A stretch of DNA of 35,744 nucleotides, from NCBI GenBank assembly GCA_043381765.1, contig JBHJMP010000516.1:1-35744 (forward strand), read 5' to 3'. The stretch comes from Collodictyon triciliatum. Its lineage: Eukaryota > CRuMs. The first letter of the stretch is position 1. Each line of letters starts with the position of its first letter. Both the position numbers and the translations under genes were made by a program. A model generated the notes under the pieces. That model did no database searches. It had not been told where the DNA came from and saw only the letters and a program-made list of their open reading frames with translations. Shown here one piece after another: positions 12,132-21,683 of this stretch.

Positions 12132-15100
12132 GAGTAAAATTAATAGCTCGCTTCGGTGGTTTAGAAATTACCTGAAATTCCTCTCCAAGGTCGATGCAAA
12201 TAGGCTCACTAGGTGATTGTATGTCCTCATAAATAAGCAAGCATCTTCTTTGCTTGTCCAAGATAAGATGTTTTGCCTCCCATTTGGCAGATGGCACATT
12301 CTGGCACACCAAAGCACACCCGGAATATTGGTGGGATGACATACGTTTCAATGGTAATTTGTTGTATAAATTACTGCACTCCTTGCAGAGGAAGCGAATT
12401 TGACCATTCACTAAATATGTTTCGTTTAAATGCTTCCTCCATGACCCATCCGGGTCCGTTGTATTAAAAAACATCGACAAGCTCTCAGCTCCAGTAAATC
12501 GAATAATTTTTCCATTATATTGGTCCTTCCATCTTATGAAGGCATGGTCTAGTTCAGTGTAGCTCATTTCATTCGAATTAAATTCCACCTTGTCAAGGTC
12601 AAGTATTCTGACAACAGCTTGAAAAGCCTCGGACTCGACAAGAAATTGTGAATCTATTAAGTAACCTAAATGCTCAACAGAATGAGGTCCTATAGGATTG
12701 TCGCACACAAGTCCAAGCCTCAGCTCCTCATTAAGCGATTGAGCATGTAAGGTCTGTACTTGAAATAAAGTGGGATAGTTTCCAGATAATTGACTGCCAA
12801 GCAAATCGAAATCATTAGGCTTATTGATTCCATTTTTCCAAAAATAAATCTCAAAATTATGCCCATGTCCGCACGGCAACACTTCATGGCTGGAGTCGAG
12901 CAAGTTTGGTATTTTTTGAGACCCACACTTCCTCAAAGGGAGTTCATTCAATACGCATTTAGGGCACAAAATCTCCACTTCATCCGGAACCAAACTCATC
13001 TTGTTACGAAAAATATTGCGAACATGTGCCAAGACATACTTAAGGCATTCAAAAGCAAGAACATTTCGGGAATCTTTTCGAACAGATATATAAATTGCAT
13101 GGTTTTCCCTGTCAAGGTGCGCACAAAATAAGAAGCTACAAAGTAATCCGGTTCTTGGTAAATCATACTTGCAAAAAGTAATTATGTAATCCAAACTAAA
13201 GTACTCATATCCCCACGGAGTCTGGGAGGTGACAAAGGGGCATCGAAGCAAATCAATTGCAAAATCTGTGAAGCAAGATTCATGTATATATTTGAAGCAC
13301 AACTTAGCCGTCATGAAACTGTGACACATCCGCGGAGGTGTCAAACTCCAGATGGACGTGGGTGGACAACCAGTCGAGGCCATACAGGGAAAGGAATAGT
13401 AATCACCTCCTAGAGTAGGTACAGCTATGTTGAGGAAATCAAGAGCGTTCATGATTGCTTTTCCTTGATTGGGGAGGGATTGCTCGATTGCTTGAATGAG
13501 TGATTCAGTAGGACAAATGCCAGTTCCCCAACTGTTCTTGATTTCTCTTAGGATGGCTGATACAGACTTAAATATTGCTCGAGCTCCAATAACGATGAAT
13601 TCTATCGATTTTTGACAGGGTGATAGTAACACATCACTTGTTTCATGAAGAAGGAGAATAAGGTCATGTAAGTCTGCAGGGTGAGTAAAATATCTGCCGA
13701 TATTCTCGACCAGATGTACTGGAGTTAGAAAGCTTGAGTATGGCGTAATCATGGATTTGATCGAATCCATGAACTGAATTTGGTTGCCAGATACACTTTT
13801 TATGACATGGGGGAGTGTTGAAGTTGTTTTGGCAATCAAATCACGCAAGTGTGCCACATTTTCTCCGGTGACATTGCTCGTCGTGACAAAATCTAGAAGT
13901 TTCAACTTGTTGGAGTAGATCAGCATCACCTCTCTAAATTCGTTGGTAACATCTTCACGATAGCCTGGTAGACTGAATTTGGGATGGTCTGCATGGGTGG
14001 CAACAATAATTATATTTGGACTATGAGATGAGGCTGCAATCAAATCAGCCCATTCTACAAAGCGTGCTCCTCCATAACCCACTGACATATTCCAAACATA
14101 AAGAATTATACAGTTTGGTGTCACCAAGGCCTTGTTGAGTAATCGAAATTCATCGAATCCTCGACATAAACAGAATGAATGTCTTGTGTTTTTTTGGTTA
14201 AAATCCGTTGTCAAGCCGTTATCAATTATTTTTATTCCAAGACGAACTGCACTTTTTTGTTTACAAACATTGACAAAGTTGGATGTATCACTCTTTAATG
14301 ATTTCATAAGGGAACGCTTTCCGGTCCCAATATCACCAAGAAGCAAAATGCGGTTACGACCCCACTCAGAGATGGCCTTGGATGTCTCTTGAAAAGTACC
14401 AAGTAATCGATCTAATCCTTTACCAAGCAGCTCACGTTGAGCTTCGATTAACGGATTGTTGTCAAATTTGAAGTACCTTAGTTTCCTCAGATATACCATA
14501 GTCGTCGGAAGCTTGCTTATCTAACGGGACATTCGAATTCATTTTAAAAAAAGGTACACAGTCGACTCAAAATTAACATGAAAAGAATATTTGTTCAACT
14601 ATGGGTCGCAAGTAGGACTTTATCGTCTGAGAATATTATTTCAATACATGCCTTATTAGAACTAATATCCAATCGCATTAATCTATTAAATATGTATATC
14701 CAGCTGGGCAATGACGTTAGCTATTAAAAAAATAGGGTTCTCTCAATAAACTGTTGAAAAGAAACCAAAAAAATTAGGTTGAATTTCATCAAATACCATT
14801 CCATTATATTTCAGCTTTTTAAAAATAAATGATAATAATAATTATAACAATAACAATAACAATAACTTTTTTAGTAAAAATTTCAACCTCGCTCAAAAAA
14901 ATAAAAGAGGTAAAATTGAAAGCCGAAATAATACTACTCACATTATTTTCTGATACATCTAATTCGTACACATCATCACGGATATATGGCGGCAAACGTA
15001 TAATTATGTCGGGAATGTAAGACAACTGCTTTCCCTTTAGATCAATAGTCCCAGAACCGTGTTCTATAATCCTGAGAATATCTTTTGTGTCGGCTCGCAA

Positions 15101-17000
15101 ATTGTTTCCCTCCACTGAAAAAAACCGCAACGAATGTGCTGAGTGAAGATCAGGGTAGTCTAATATCTATATCATATCAACTTACAATGAGTCGCGCGTG
15201 ATTTTGTTTTCTGTGATTTTTTGTAGCTACATTTACTGGAAAGTAAATTCCCCTGCACGGCAGAAAGAATAGAAAAAGAGAAAAAGAAAACACTAATATA
15301 ATATCAACTATATATCATAGCAATACCTGGTTGTGTGATATATCCAAATGAACCAACAATTGGAATTGATTGATGATTGTTGGTAGTTCTGTAAACTATG
15401 ATTATAAATACATCTTTGTTGAGGGACTTGGACCTGTCTCACAGTTTTCTCTAAAATATTAATACAAGTAATAATATTATTTCGAGCATAGTATATACGA
15501 AAGAATTAAATTGTTAAACCTTGTTTCTGGATAAAGATAAGTATTGAAGCTCACTAAGACTTGAAAAAGAATTCGGTAATACTCTAATCTGTTTTAGTTC
15601 AGGATTAAAAACAAATAAGTCTTTGATGATTTGTTCTTTAGTATTGTGGGACATCAGGTCAGTATTGTCATGGTATTTGGTTTGCTTATATGATTCGATA
15701 ATCTGAATAGTACATGATTTCCTCCACTTTCAGAGCCCGCAACAAAACACCTAAGGTTAACCATAACTCCAATATCGTCAGGTAAAAAGCTTATCTGCGA
15801 TTAAAAAAACATTCAATTCATCTAAACCACTGCATGCATAAAGAGAAGTGTACATCAAATTGGCTACTGAAAGAAAACATTCTTGATGGCATAATCTTTC
15901 GCAATATTCTCTTACGTTGTTGTTTGAAATATCTAACTTCGTGATTGATAGGAGATGGTGAATGTTAAAGTCGCAGAATTGCATATTTAGATTCCTGTAT
16001 ATTGCCTCTCTCCTAATTACCAATGGAAGTAATTGGAAGTCGATGAAGCTTTTTGAATTGTAGAAGGGTAGGCTTGTAATACCCCTAGGCAAATCTGTAA
16101 TCTGGACGAATTTATTTGTCAAAAGAGGTTAAGTATAATTAATATTTGCGATAATATGTTTGGGTGGGTACATTATTAGTTTTGAATAAGTATTGTTAGA
16201 GTGTTGTTATACAGGGTTTCCAGCAATATGGAAATGCTGTAATTTGTTTAGCTCTGTAATCCACTCGGGGATCCACGATAGCTGTTTCATTTTAACCATT
16301 AATTAAGGCGATACTAATCGACCTTTTTCATATATTGAATGATTCGATTGCTTGGCTACCTTATTGTTCTGAATAGATAGGGCACGGATATTCTTAAGGG
16401 ACCGAAGTTGGGTAGGCAGCTCGACAAACTAGTTGCAACAAAATATTGATTTGCTTTATGCGATGCCAGTAACCAAATATTACGCATTCTTTTTTTTAAA
16501 AAAATATATAGAGGGGATTAAAATAGAGGGGAAAAAACCTTGTTTCCTGTGCTTTCATCTCCCAAATTGATTTCATCCAACCAACTCATCATGGTGAGGG
16601 TCTCTGGTAAGGTACTCACCTACGATAATTTGAAGAGATCGATAGTTGAACACACAGAAACCTTAGAAAATGCATTCTCATAGCCCCCTTAGCATTTTAT
16701 CCTTGCTGACTTTTTTTAACTTGATTTTCTATTAATTAGTTGTTTTTTTTTTTTTTTGCTTCTTTTTTTTTTAAAAAAAAAAAACATTTCAAGGTGACGC
16801 TTTTTCACCTGTGTTCCGACGATGGACAACACACGCAGTTTCCGAAGAATTACGATCGCCTCGGGAAGGCTATGAAGACTCTTAGAGTTGATCAGAATAC
16901 GCGTGGCACGGCGCACTGTCCCGGGTGGGGCAACACCAGCAATTATGGGCTCCACATCCTTAAGCCCTCGTGGAAGTTGCTCTTGGTGACTTCCTCGCAT
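11707..17000 (-). CDS. Roco-family protein: LRR - Roc GTPase - COR, no kinase
   Basis: Eleven exons, all joined in phase 0: 17000-16809, 16619-16539, 16428-16360, 16281-16213, 16101-15916, 15794-15714, 15588-15520, 15395-15327, 15166-14942, 14520-12172, 11763-11707. They encode about 1,148 residues. The first nine exons are leucine-rich repeats, several being single 69-bp, 23-residue units (e.g. VELPTQLRSLKNIRALSI), plus two larger exons of the kinds called C (16101) and A (15166) in the neighbouring LRR gene. The large exon starts with a last LRR and continues into a Roc domain: P-loop-like GDIGTGKRS, THAD as the G4 motif, then a COR-like region (from about LHDLILLLHETSDVLLSP). A Cys pair (CPKC) with a later KCG and PCGHGH may bind metal. 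The C-terminal third is unrecognised. The residue after the P-loop Lys is Arg rather than Ser/Thr, and the DxxG motif is missing, so GTP binding may be weak. No kinase domain follows; the last exon ends at a TAG stop (11709-11707). Confidence 0.85.
11856..11880 (+). mobile_element. Second copy of the short retroposon-like tag
   Basis: CTTTGAATCGAATAAAGG plus a G and an A run, starting identically to the tag at 5146. The flanks are AAAATATAACATAA (11842-11855) and AAAATAGAACATAA (11877-11890), a 14-bp near-repeat with one mismatch that looks like an aged target-site duplication. It lies in the last intron of the Roco gene. Confidence 0.5.
12036..12130. repeat. (AAT)n trinucleotide array
   Basis: About 31 copies of AAT in the last Roco intron. 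Because the repeat has no stop in the Roco frame, a naive ORF appears to extend the protein with a poly-Tyr tail. The donor at 12171 (GTAATT) and the in-phase last exon at 11763 show this tail is intronic. Confidence 0.95.
16763..16784. repeat. T(10)A(12) palindrome, largest of several
   Basis: A run of T switches directly to a run of A. It lies in the first Roco intron. Similar junctions occur at 5850, 10052, 16490, 22013, 23141, 30447 and 34123; see the finding. Confidence 0.7.
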
Positions 17001-17652
17001 CCTATGCCGGTCGCAGTACAGCACACGTATTATATAAATTATCATGGTCTCCGTCCAAGTTTCGAATGATCAAAATCAAATAGAGCACACAGTTAACTAT
17101 TTACAATCATATCTTTCCTACGTCCCCTTTCTTGCAAATTATTTGTGGTACAGAGGCCCAGGGCCATACGCTGGTGCGATGGCAACAACACCCGGTGGTC
17201 ATGCTTCAACGGAAAAGAAGGGATGTGTCTTTGGGGGAGATACGGTTGTGCTTGAGCCATTATCTCCCGCACCGCACCGCACCAACCCGACCTGGGACAT
17301 TAGAAAAAACCAACAGAGAAAGAAAAAGGGAAACATTAAAAGGCCGCAGAAAGCCCACCGGATGAGAAAAAAAACACGCAATTCTTAGGCGCCACAACAA
17401 CCCACAAAAACCTCAGTGAATGAGCCCCAATTAAACTCATTATAATCATTTAATATGATATATATTTGGATGTAGAATTTTATCTAAATTTATATATGGA
17501 AATCTAAAATTACGTAAAATTTGTATTTATAATTATTTTCCATATATGTCAAAATCCACTTTTGGACAGTTTTGCCTGCCATTTTTTTCTTCTGTTTGAA
17601 TGGTTGGGAGTCGTTCTCTGTGAGTGTGTGTGGGTGTCAATTTGTCAAACAG
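17001..17652. other. Divergent promoter region, Roco (-) and 7TM receptor (+)
   Basis: Spacer between the Roco start codon and the first supportable receptor exon. A plus-strand ORF from the ATG at 17179 (MATTPGGHASTEKKG, then a basic tail) is open for 69 codons and could be an upstream exon or small protein, but I see no family match or splice link. The stretch 17440-17560 is plain AT-rich sequence. Confidence 0.4.
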
Positions 17653-18201
17653 CTTCCGTCGAGAAACGCTTCCCGATCAAGACGTTGGGCAAACAACTTC
17701 GGGGCCAGTTTATATGTGGCGTTATTAGGGCTTTGGGAGTGATATTTGAGTGTTTGTTATATACAATCGCCTCTTATGCTTTTCATTTCTACTTTGCTTA
17801 ATTACAAATTCTTTGCAGACACACAGGGAAAACGCAATTGCTTGCTTCTCGGGTGGATGGGCACAGTCAACACTGCTTCTGAGGACATAACAGAATTTTG
17901 CAAAAACCGTCCTTCAAGTTTCGCCTGCTCTAATGCGTATTTTTCTCTTTGTCCATCAGGAACGCCAGTGCTTTAATCTGAGGCAACTGTTTCTTTAAAA
18001 AGCTGGTTACTAGTTGTTTTTTTATAGATAATTTGATATTTCTACATAACATAGGGATGAGAACATATCGTGCTTCGGAGTAATCACGGAGCATTTCATT
18101 TTATTCATACTTGGCCTGGCATTGGGTGCTGGTGTTTTGATTTCTGTCATGGGTATTTTCCCCGATTCTATGCATTCCATTACTATCTCTCAAAAAGAGT
18201 T

Positions 18202-18260
<59 letters not shown>

Positions 18261-19318
18261 TTTTTGCCAAAGCACTTTCGTGATACGCAAGTTTATGTAA
18301 TGGCATAAGTTCAGAATATATCTCGTCTCATTCATTCTACACATCCACCGAACTGGGAATGAAACCAAGTTGCCCCCTTTGTAACTTCATCATATGCATT
18401 CCTGTATCATCTAGATGATGTTTCGGATGGACCTAAACTATATCAAATTTACGGAGGATCTATCTCTTTCATTTGTTGTATTTATGTGTCCATTGATTTC
18501 TTCAAAATGGTCAAAAACGAAAAGAATATCAACATTATATCGTCTGTTCCAACAATTCTCCTCACACATTCCGTGTGGTGGGACTTTATCTTCAGCTTTG
18601 TAACCTTGATTGAAGGAATCGGAGAAATAGGAGACGATGAGAATGTAAATTTGCCTCACAATCAGACTCATCTACAACCATCATACTTTCAATTTCGTTG
18701 TTGGAAAAAAAGTATTCCTGAATATATATTATTAATTTATAACCTGAAAATAGGATGATGCCTGTGTTTACATATCACCTTTCACCCAATTCAGTTTGTT
18801 CAGTTCAGTTACTTACTTTTGGCTGCTTTTTATTGGTTTGTGATATCAGAATCGAAACAAACATTCTAAAGGGAATGAAATAAACTCGGAAAGACTTTTT
18901 TTTTCTAACAAAAGAACATTTCGTTGTAGATGTAATTGTTTCGATGTGGTTCCCTTTCTTCGCCAGCCATTATCTTCTACCGTACTACCATGGTATTACT
19001 TTGGGGTTTGGTGCGATAAGCTCCTTAGTAATTGTCGCCGCTGGTCAGTCAGGTCCATCTGTTTTGAAGCGCTGCTGGGTGAAGTCATTCAACGGTATTA
19101 CAGTTCAATACTTTATAAACACTTAATTGGCTGTGATAAAAAAAAATCGAATTTGGTTCAAGTTACGATATTGGCTTCTATTAACAAATAGATTCAGGCA
19201 TAAATCCTTATAACTGGGCCCTGATAAATGTCCCTTTTGGGTTTTACTCTTTCAGCTCTCTTCTTCTATTTGGCTATTGTTTTTTGAACCTCCATATGGA
19301 AATCAAACGTCGATCGCA
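17653..19318 (+). CDS. Seven-transmembrane receptor, cAMP-receptor-like (3' end missing)
   Basis: Exons with matching phases: 17819-17936, 18055-18152, 18415-18644, 18754-18835, 18930-19094, 19198-19318. A less certain exon starts near 17653, where two frames are open. The N-terminal part is Cys-containing (NCLLLGWMG ... EFCKNRPSSFACSN ... ISC) and is followed by a hydrophobic helix (FILFILGLALGAGVLISVM). The 7TM core then reads: TM1 YGGSISFICCIYVSI, a basic loop KMVKNEKN, TM2 TILLTHSVWWDFIFSF, TM3 opening with a Cys (CVYISPFTQFSLFSSVTYFW), then DVIVSMWFPFF, TM4 HGITLGFGAISSLVIVAAG, a second loop with the paired Cys-Trp (KRCWVKSF), and TM5 WALINVPFGFYSFSSLLLFG ending in KRRSQ. The TM3 Cys plus loop CW pattern fits the cAMP-receptor/class E group. 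TM6-TM7 are not found before the gap at 19625. The family call is by pattern, not search. Confidence 0.65.
18200..18263. repeat. (TTTA)n tetranucleotide array
   Basis: About 16 copies of TTTA in the receptor intron between exons 18055-18152 and 18415-18644. Confidence 0.95.
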
Positions 19319-19541
19319 GTAATTTTTGTGATAACCAAACGATTCATCATGGTGTCAATCTTTTTCACTTTTTTTTTTTTTTTGCTTGTAGGATCTGAGA
19401 ATGAAGAATTTTAGTACAAGTTTATTTTCGCATTTGTTTTGTAGATGATTTTTATAGAAGGACTGACATGTTTTTATCAAAAACTAATCATCACTTTTAC
19501 ATATATACCCAGATATAGGCCTTCAGAAAGGGTATTTTTTT

Positions 19542-19624
19542 TGTGTGATTGTGTGATTGTGTGATTGTGTGATTGTGTGATTGTGTGATTGTGTGATTGT
19601 GTGATTGTGTGATTGTGTGATTGT
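19542..19624. repeat. (GTGTGATT)n array running into a gap
   Basis: About ten copies of an 8-bp unit that end at a 100-N gap (19625-19724); the assembly probably broke on this repeat. The sequence right after the gap is A-rich, with a 16-base poly-C run near 19791-19806, and looks low quality. Confidence 0.93.
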
Positions 19625-19724
19625 NNNNNNNNNNNNNNNNNNNNNNNNNNNNNNNNNNNNNNNNNNNNNNNNNNNNNNNNNNNNNNNNNNNNNNNNNNNN
19701 NNNNNNNNNNNNNNNNNNNNNNNN
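19625..19724. other. Assembly gap (100 N)
   Basis: Exactly 100 N, likely a placeholder. The missing TM6-TM7 exons of the receptor and the N-terminal RING/B-box exons expected for the NHL gene could lie here. Confidence 0.97.
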
Positions 19725-19958
19725 AAAAAAATTGGCAAAAACCATAAAAAAAATAAAAAAAAAGGAGGGGGACAAAAAAAAAAAAAATTCCCCCCCCCCC
19801 CCCCCCAGAAGGAAAGAAGAAAAGAAAAACACAATATATAAATTGTGCAAAGAAATAAGTAAAGAACGTTAAGCAACCAGATGTTTTCAAAAGTCAAATC
19901 ACCTAACCAAAAAAGAAAAGAAAGACGTATTATCAATCACTTACACAAACTCTATTAG

Positions 19959-20891
19959 GTCATCGAGAAGAAAAGCAGCATCACCGAGGCCATCAGCAGA
20001 GAACTGGCCACTGCACGGTCTCTAGCTATGAATCTACGCCGCGGACAAGAGAAAGCTCACGCACTGGTCACGAGCACATCGCCCATGCAAATCCTCCAGC
20101 ACGGGCCGCTTCTCTCGTGCCTGCTGGATACGTATATCGAACGCGCCCGTCGCATGGAGCCGTCCGAATCGACGGTGCTTTCATTCCTGCCATACACTTC
20201 CGTGACCATCCGACGAGACGATGACCGCAGCAAGGCAAAGATGGCACTCGGGCGGGTGCAAGTGCACAGCGACGTCCGCAGCCGACCGACACACGCACGC
20301 AAGTGTGCTGAGATTGGGGAGATGAAGCAGAAGGCCGGGCGACGCGGGTCCGGGCGGGTCGAGTTTGACCACGCATGGGGCATCGCGGCAAATCCACGAA
20401 GCGGACACGTCTATGTGGCAGACCAGTTCAACCATCGGATCCAGATCCTGAGCGCAGAGCTTGAGTATATCGGGGAGTTTGGGCGACGCGGGACGGAGGC
20501 TGGGATGTTCAACAATCCGATATCGGTCTGTGTGGATCCGTCGGGTGGCTGCGTGGTTGTGGTGGACAACGGAAACCACCGGCTGCAGGTCTTTACGGCG
20601 GATGGCAAGCATGTGCGCACAATCGGATCAGACGGATCACAGGAGCTGCAGTTCCGCAACCCGCTGAATGTGGCGATGGCGTATAATGGCGTGATGTTTG
20701 TGACAGACACGCGGACCGAGCGGGTTCAGATGCTGACGGAGGACGGCAAGTTTCTGCGCTTTGTCGGGCAGCGGGGCTGCGGAGAAGGCGAGGTCGGCAG
20801 CGCAGAGGGCGTTGCAATCACGCATGAGGATGAAGTCTGTGTCCTTGCGCGGGGCGGGAATCAGATCCACGTCTTTGACATCCTTGGCGAC
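19959..20891 (+). CDS. TRIM/NHL-repeat protein, partial
   Basis: An intron acceptor (TCTATTAG) at 19958 opens a long exon in phase 0 that runs uninterrupted into the gap at 20892. It starts with a helical stretch (EKKSSITEAISRELATARSL) and a segment resembling the region after the B-box/coiled coil in TRIM-NHL proteins (LLSCLLDTYIERARRMEPSES). NHL blades follow from about 20344: FDHAWGIAANPRSGHVYVAD, QFNHRIQILSAELEYIGEFG, NNPISVCVDPSGGCVVVVDN, GNHRLQVF, and so on. At least four blades are visible; a propeller needs five or six, so the end is in the gap. Such proteins act as E3 ligases or RNA/protein scaffolds, but no RING is visible. Base composition is far more GC-rich than every neighbour. 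The Met at 20028 is the first in frame but is probably internal. Confidence 0.8.
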
Positions 20892-21664
20892 NNNNNNNNN
20901 NNNNNNNNNNNNNNNNNNNNNNNNNNNNNNNNNNNNNNNNNNNNNNNNNNNNNNNNNNNNNNNNNNNNNNNNNNNNNNNNNNNNNNNNNNNNNNNNNNNN
21001 NNNNNNNNNNNNNNNNNNNNNNNNNNNNNNNNNNNNNNNNNNNNNNNNNNNNNNNNNNNNNNNNNNNNNNNNNNNNNNNNNNNNNNNNNNNNNNNNNNNN
21101 NNNNNNNNNNNNNNNNNNNNNNNNNNNNNNNNNNNNNNNNNNNNNNNNNNNNNNNNNNNNNNNNNNNNNNNNNNNNNNNNNNNNNNNNNNNNNNNNNNNN
21201 NNNNNNNNNNNNNNNNNNNNNNNNNNNNNNNNNNNNNNNNNNNNNNNNNNNNNNNNNNNNNNNNNNNNNNNNNNNNNNNNNNNNNNNNNNNNNNNNNNNN
21301 NNNNNNNNNNNNNNNNNNNNNNNNNNNNNNNNNNNNNNNNNNNNNNNNNNNNNNNNNNNNNNNNNNNNNNNNNNNNNNNNNNNNNNNNNNNNNNNNNNNN
21401 NNNNNNNNNNNNNNNNNNNNNNNNNNNNNNNNNNNNNNNNNNNNNNNNNNNNNNNNNNNNNNNNNNNNNNNNNNNNNNNNNNNNNNNNNNNNNNNNNNNN
21501 NNNNNNNNNNNNNNNNNNNNNNNNNNNNNNNNNNNNNNNNNNNNNNNNNNNNNNNNNNNNNNNNNNNNNNNNNNNNNNNNNNNNNNNNNNNNNNNNNNNN
21601 NNNNNNNNNNNNNNNNNNNNNNNNNNNNNNNNNNNNNNNNNNNNNNNNNNNNNNNNNNNNNNNN
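20892..21664. other. Assembly gap (773 N)
   Basis: The non-round length suggests an estimated gap size. It removes the 3' part of the NHL gene and the 5' part of the PIP kinase gene. Confidence 0.97.
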
Positions 21665-21683
21665 TTTGATTAAATCTCTCTAG

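Noticed and set aside
12004-12171. Poly-Tyr C-terminal extension of the Roco protein
   Set aside because: It is the (AAT)n intron read through; the donor at 12171 and the in-phase last exon 11763-11707 explain the true end.
15595-15713. Open frame containing KYHDNTDLMSHNTKEQIIKD as Roco coding
   Set aside because: It needs a frameshift to join the upstream LRR exon; a phase-0 donor at 15713 and acceptor before 15588 make it intronic.
20028-21683. 551-residue ORF through the 773-N gap
   Set aside because: Reading through N proves nothing; only 19959-20891 is supported as NHL coding.
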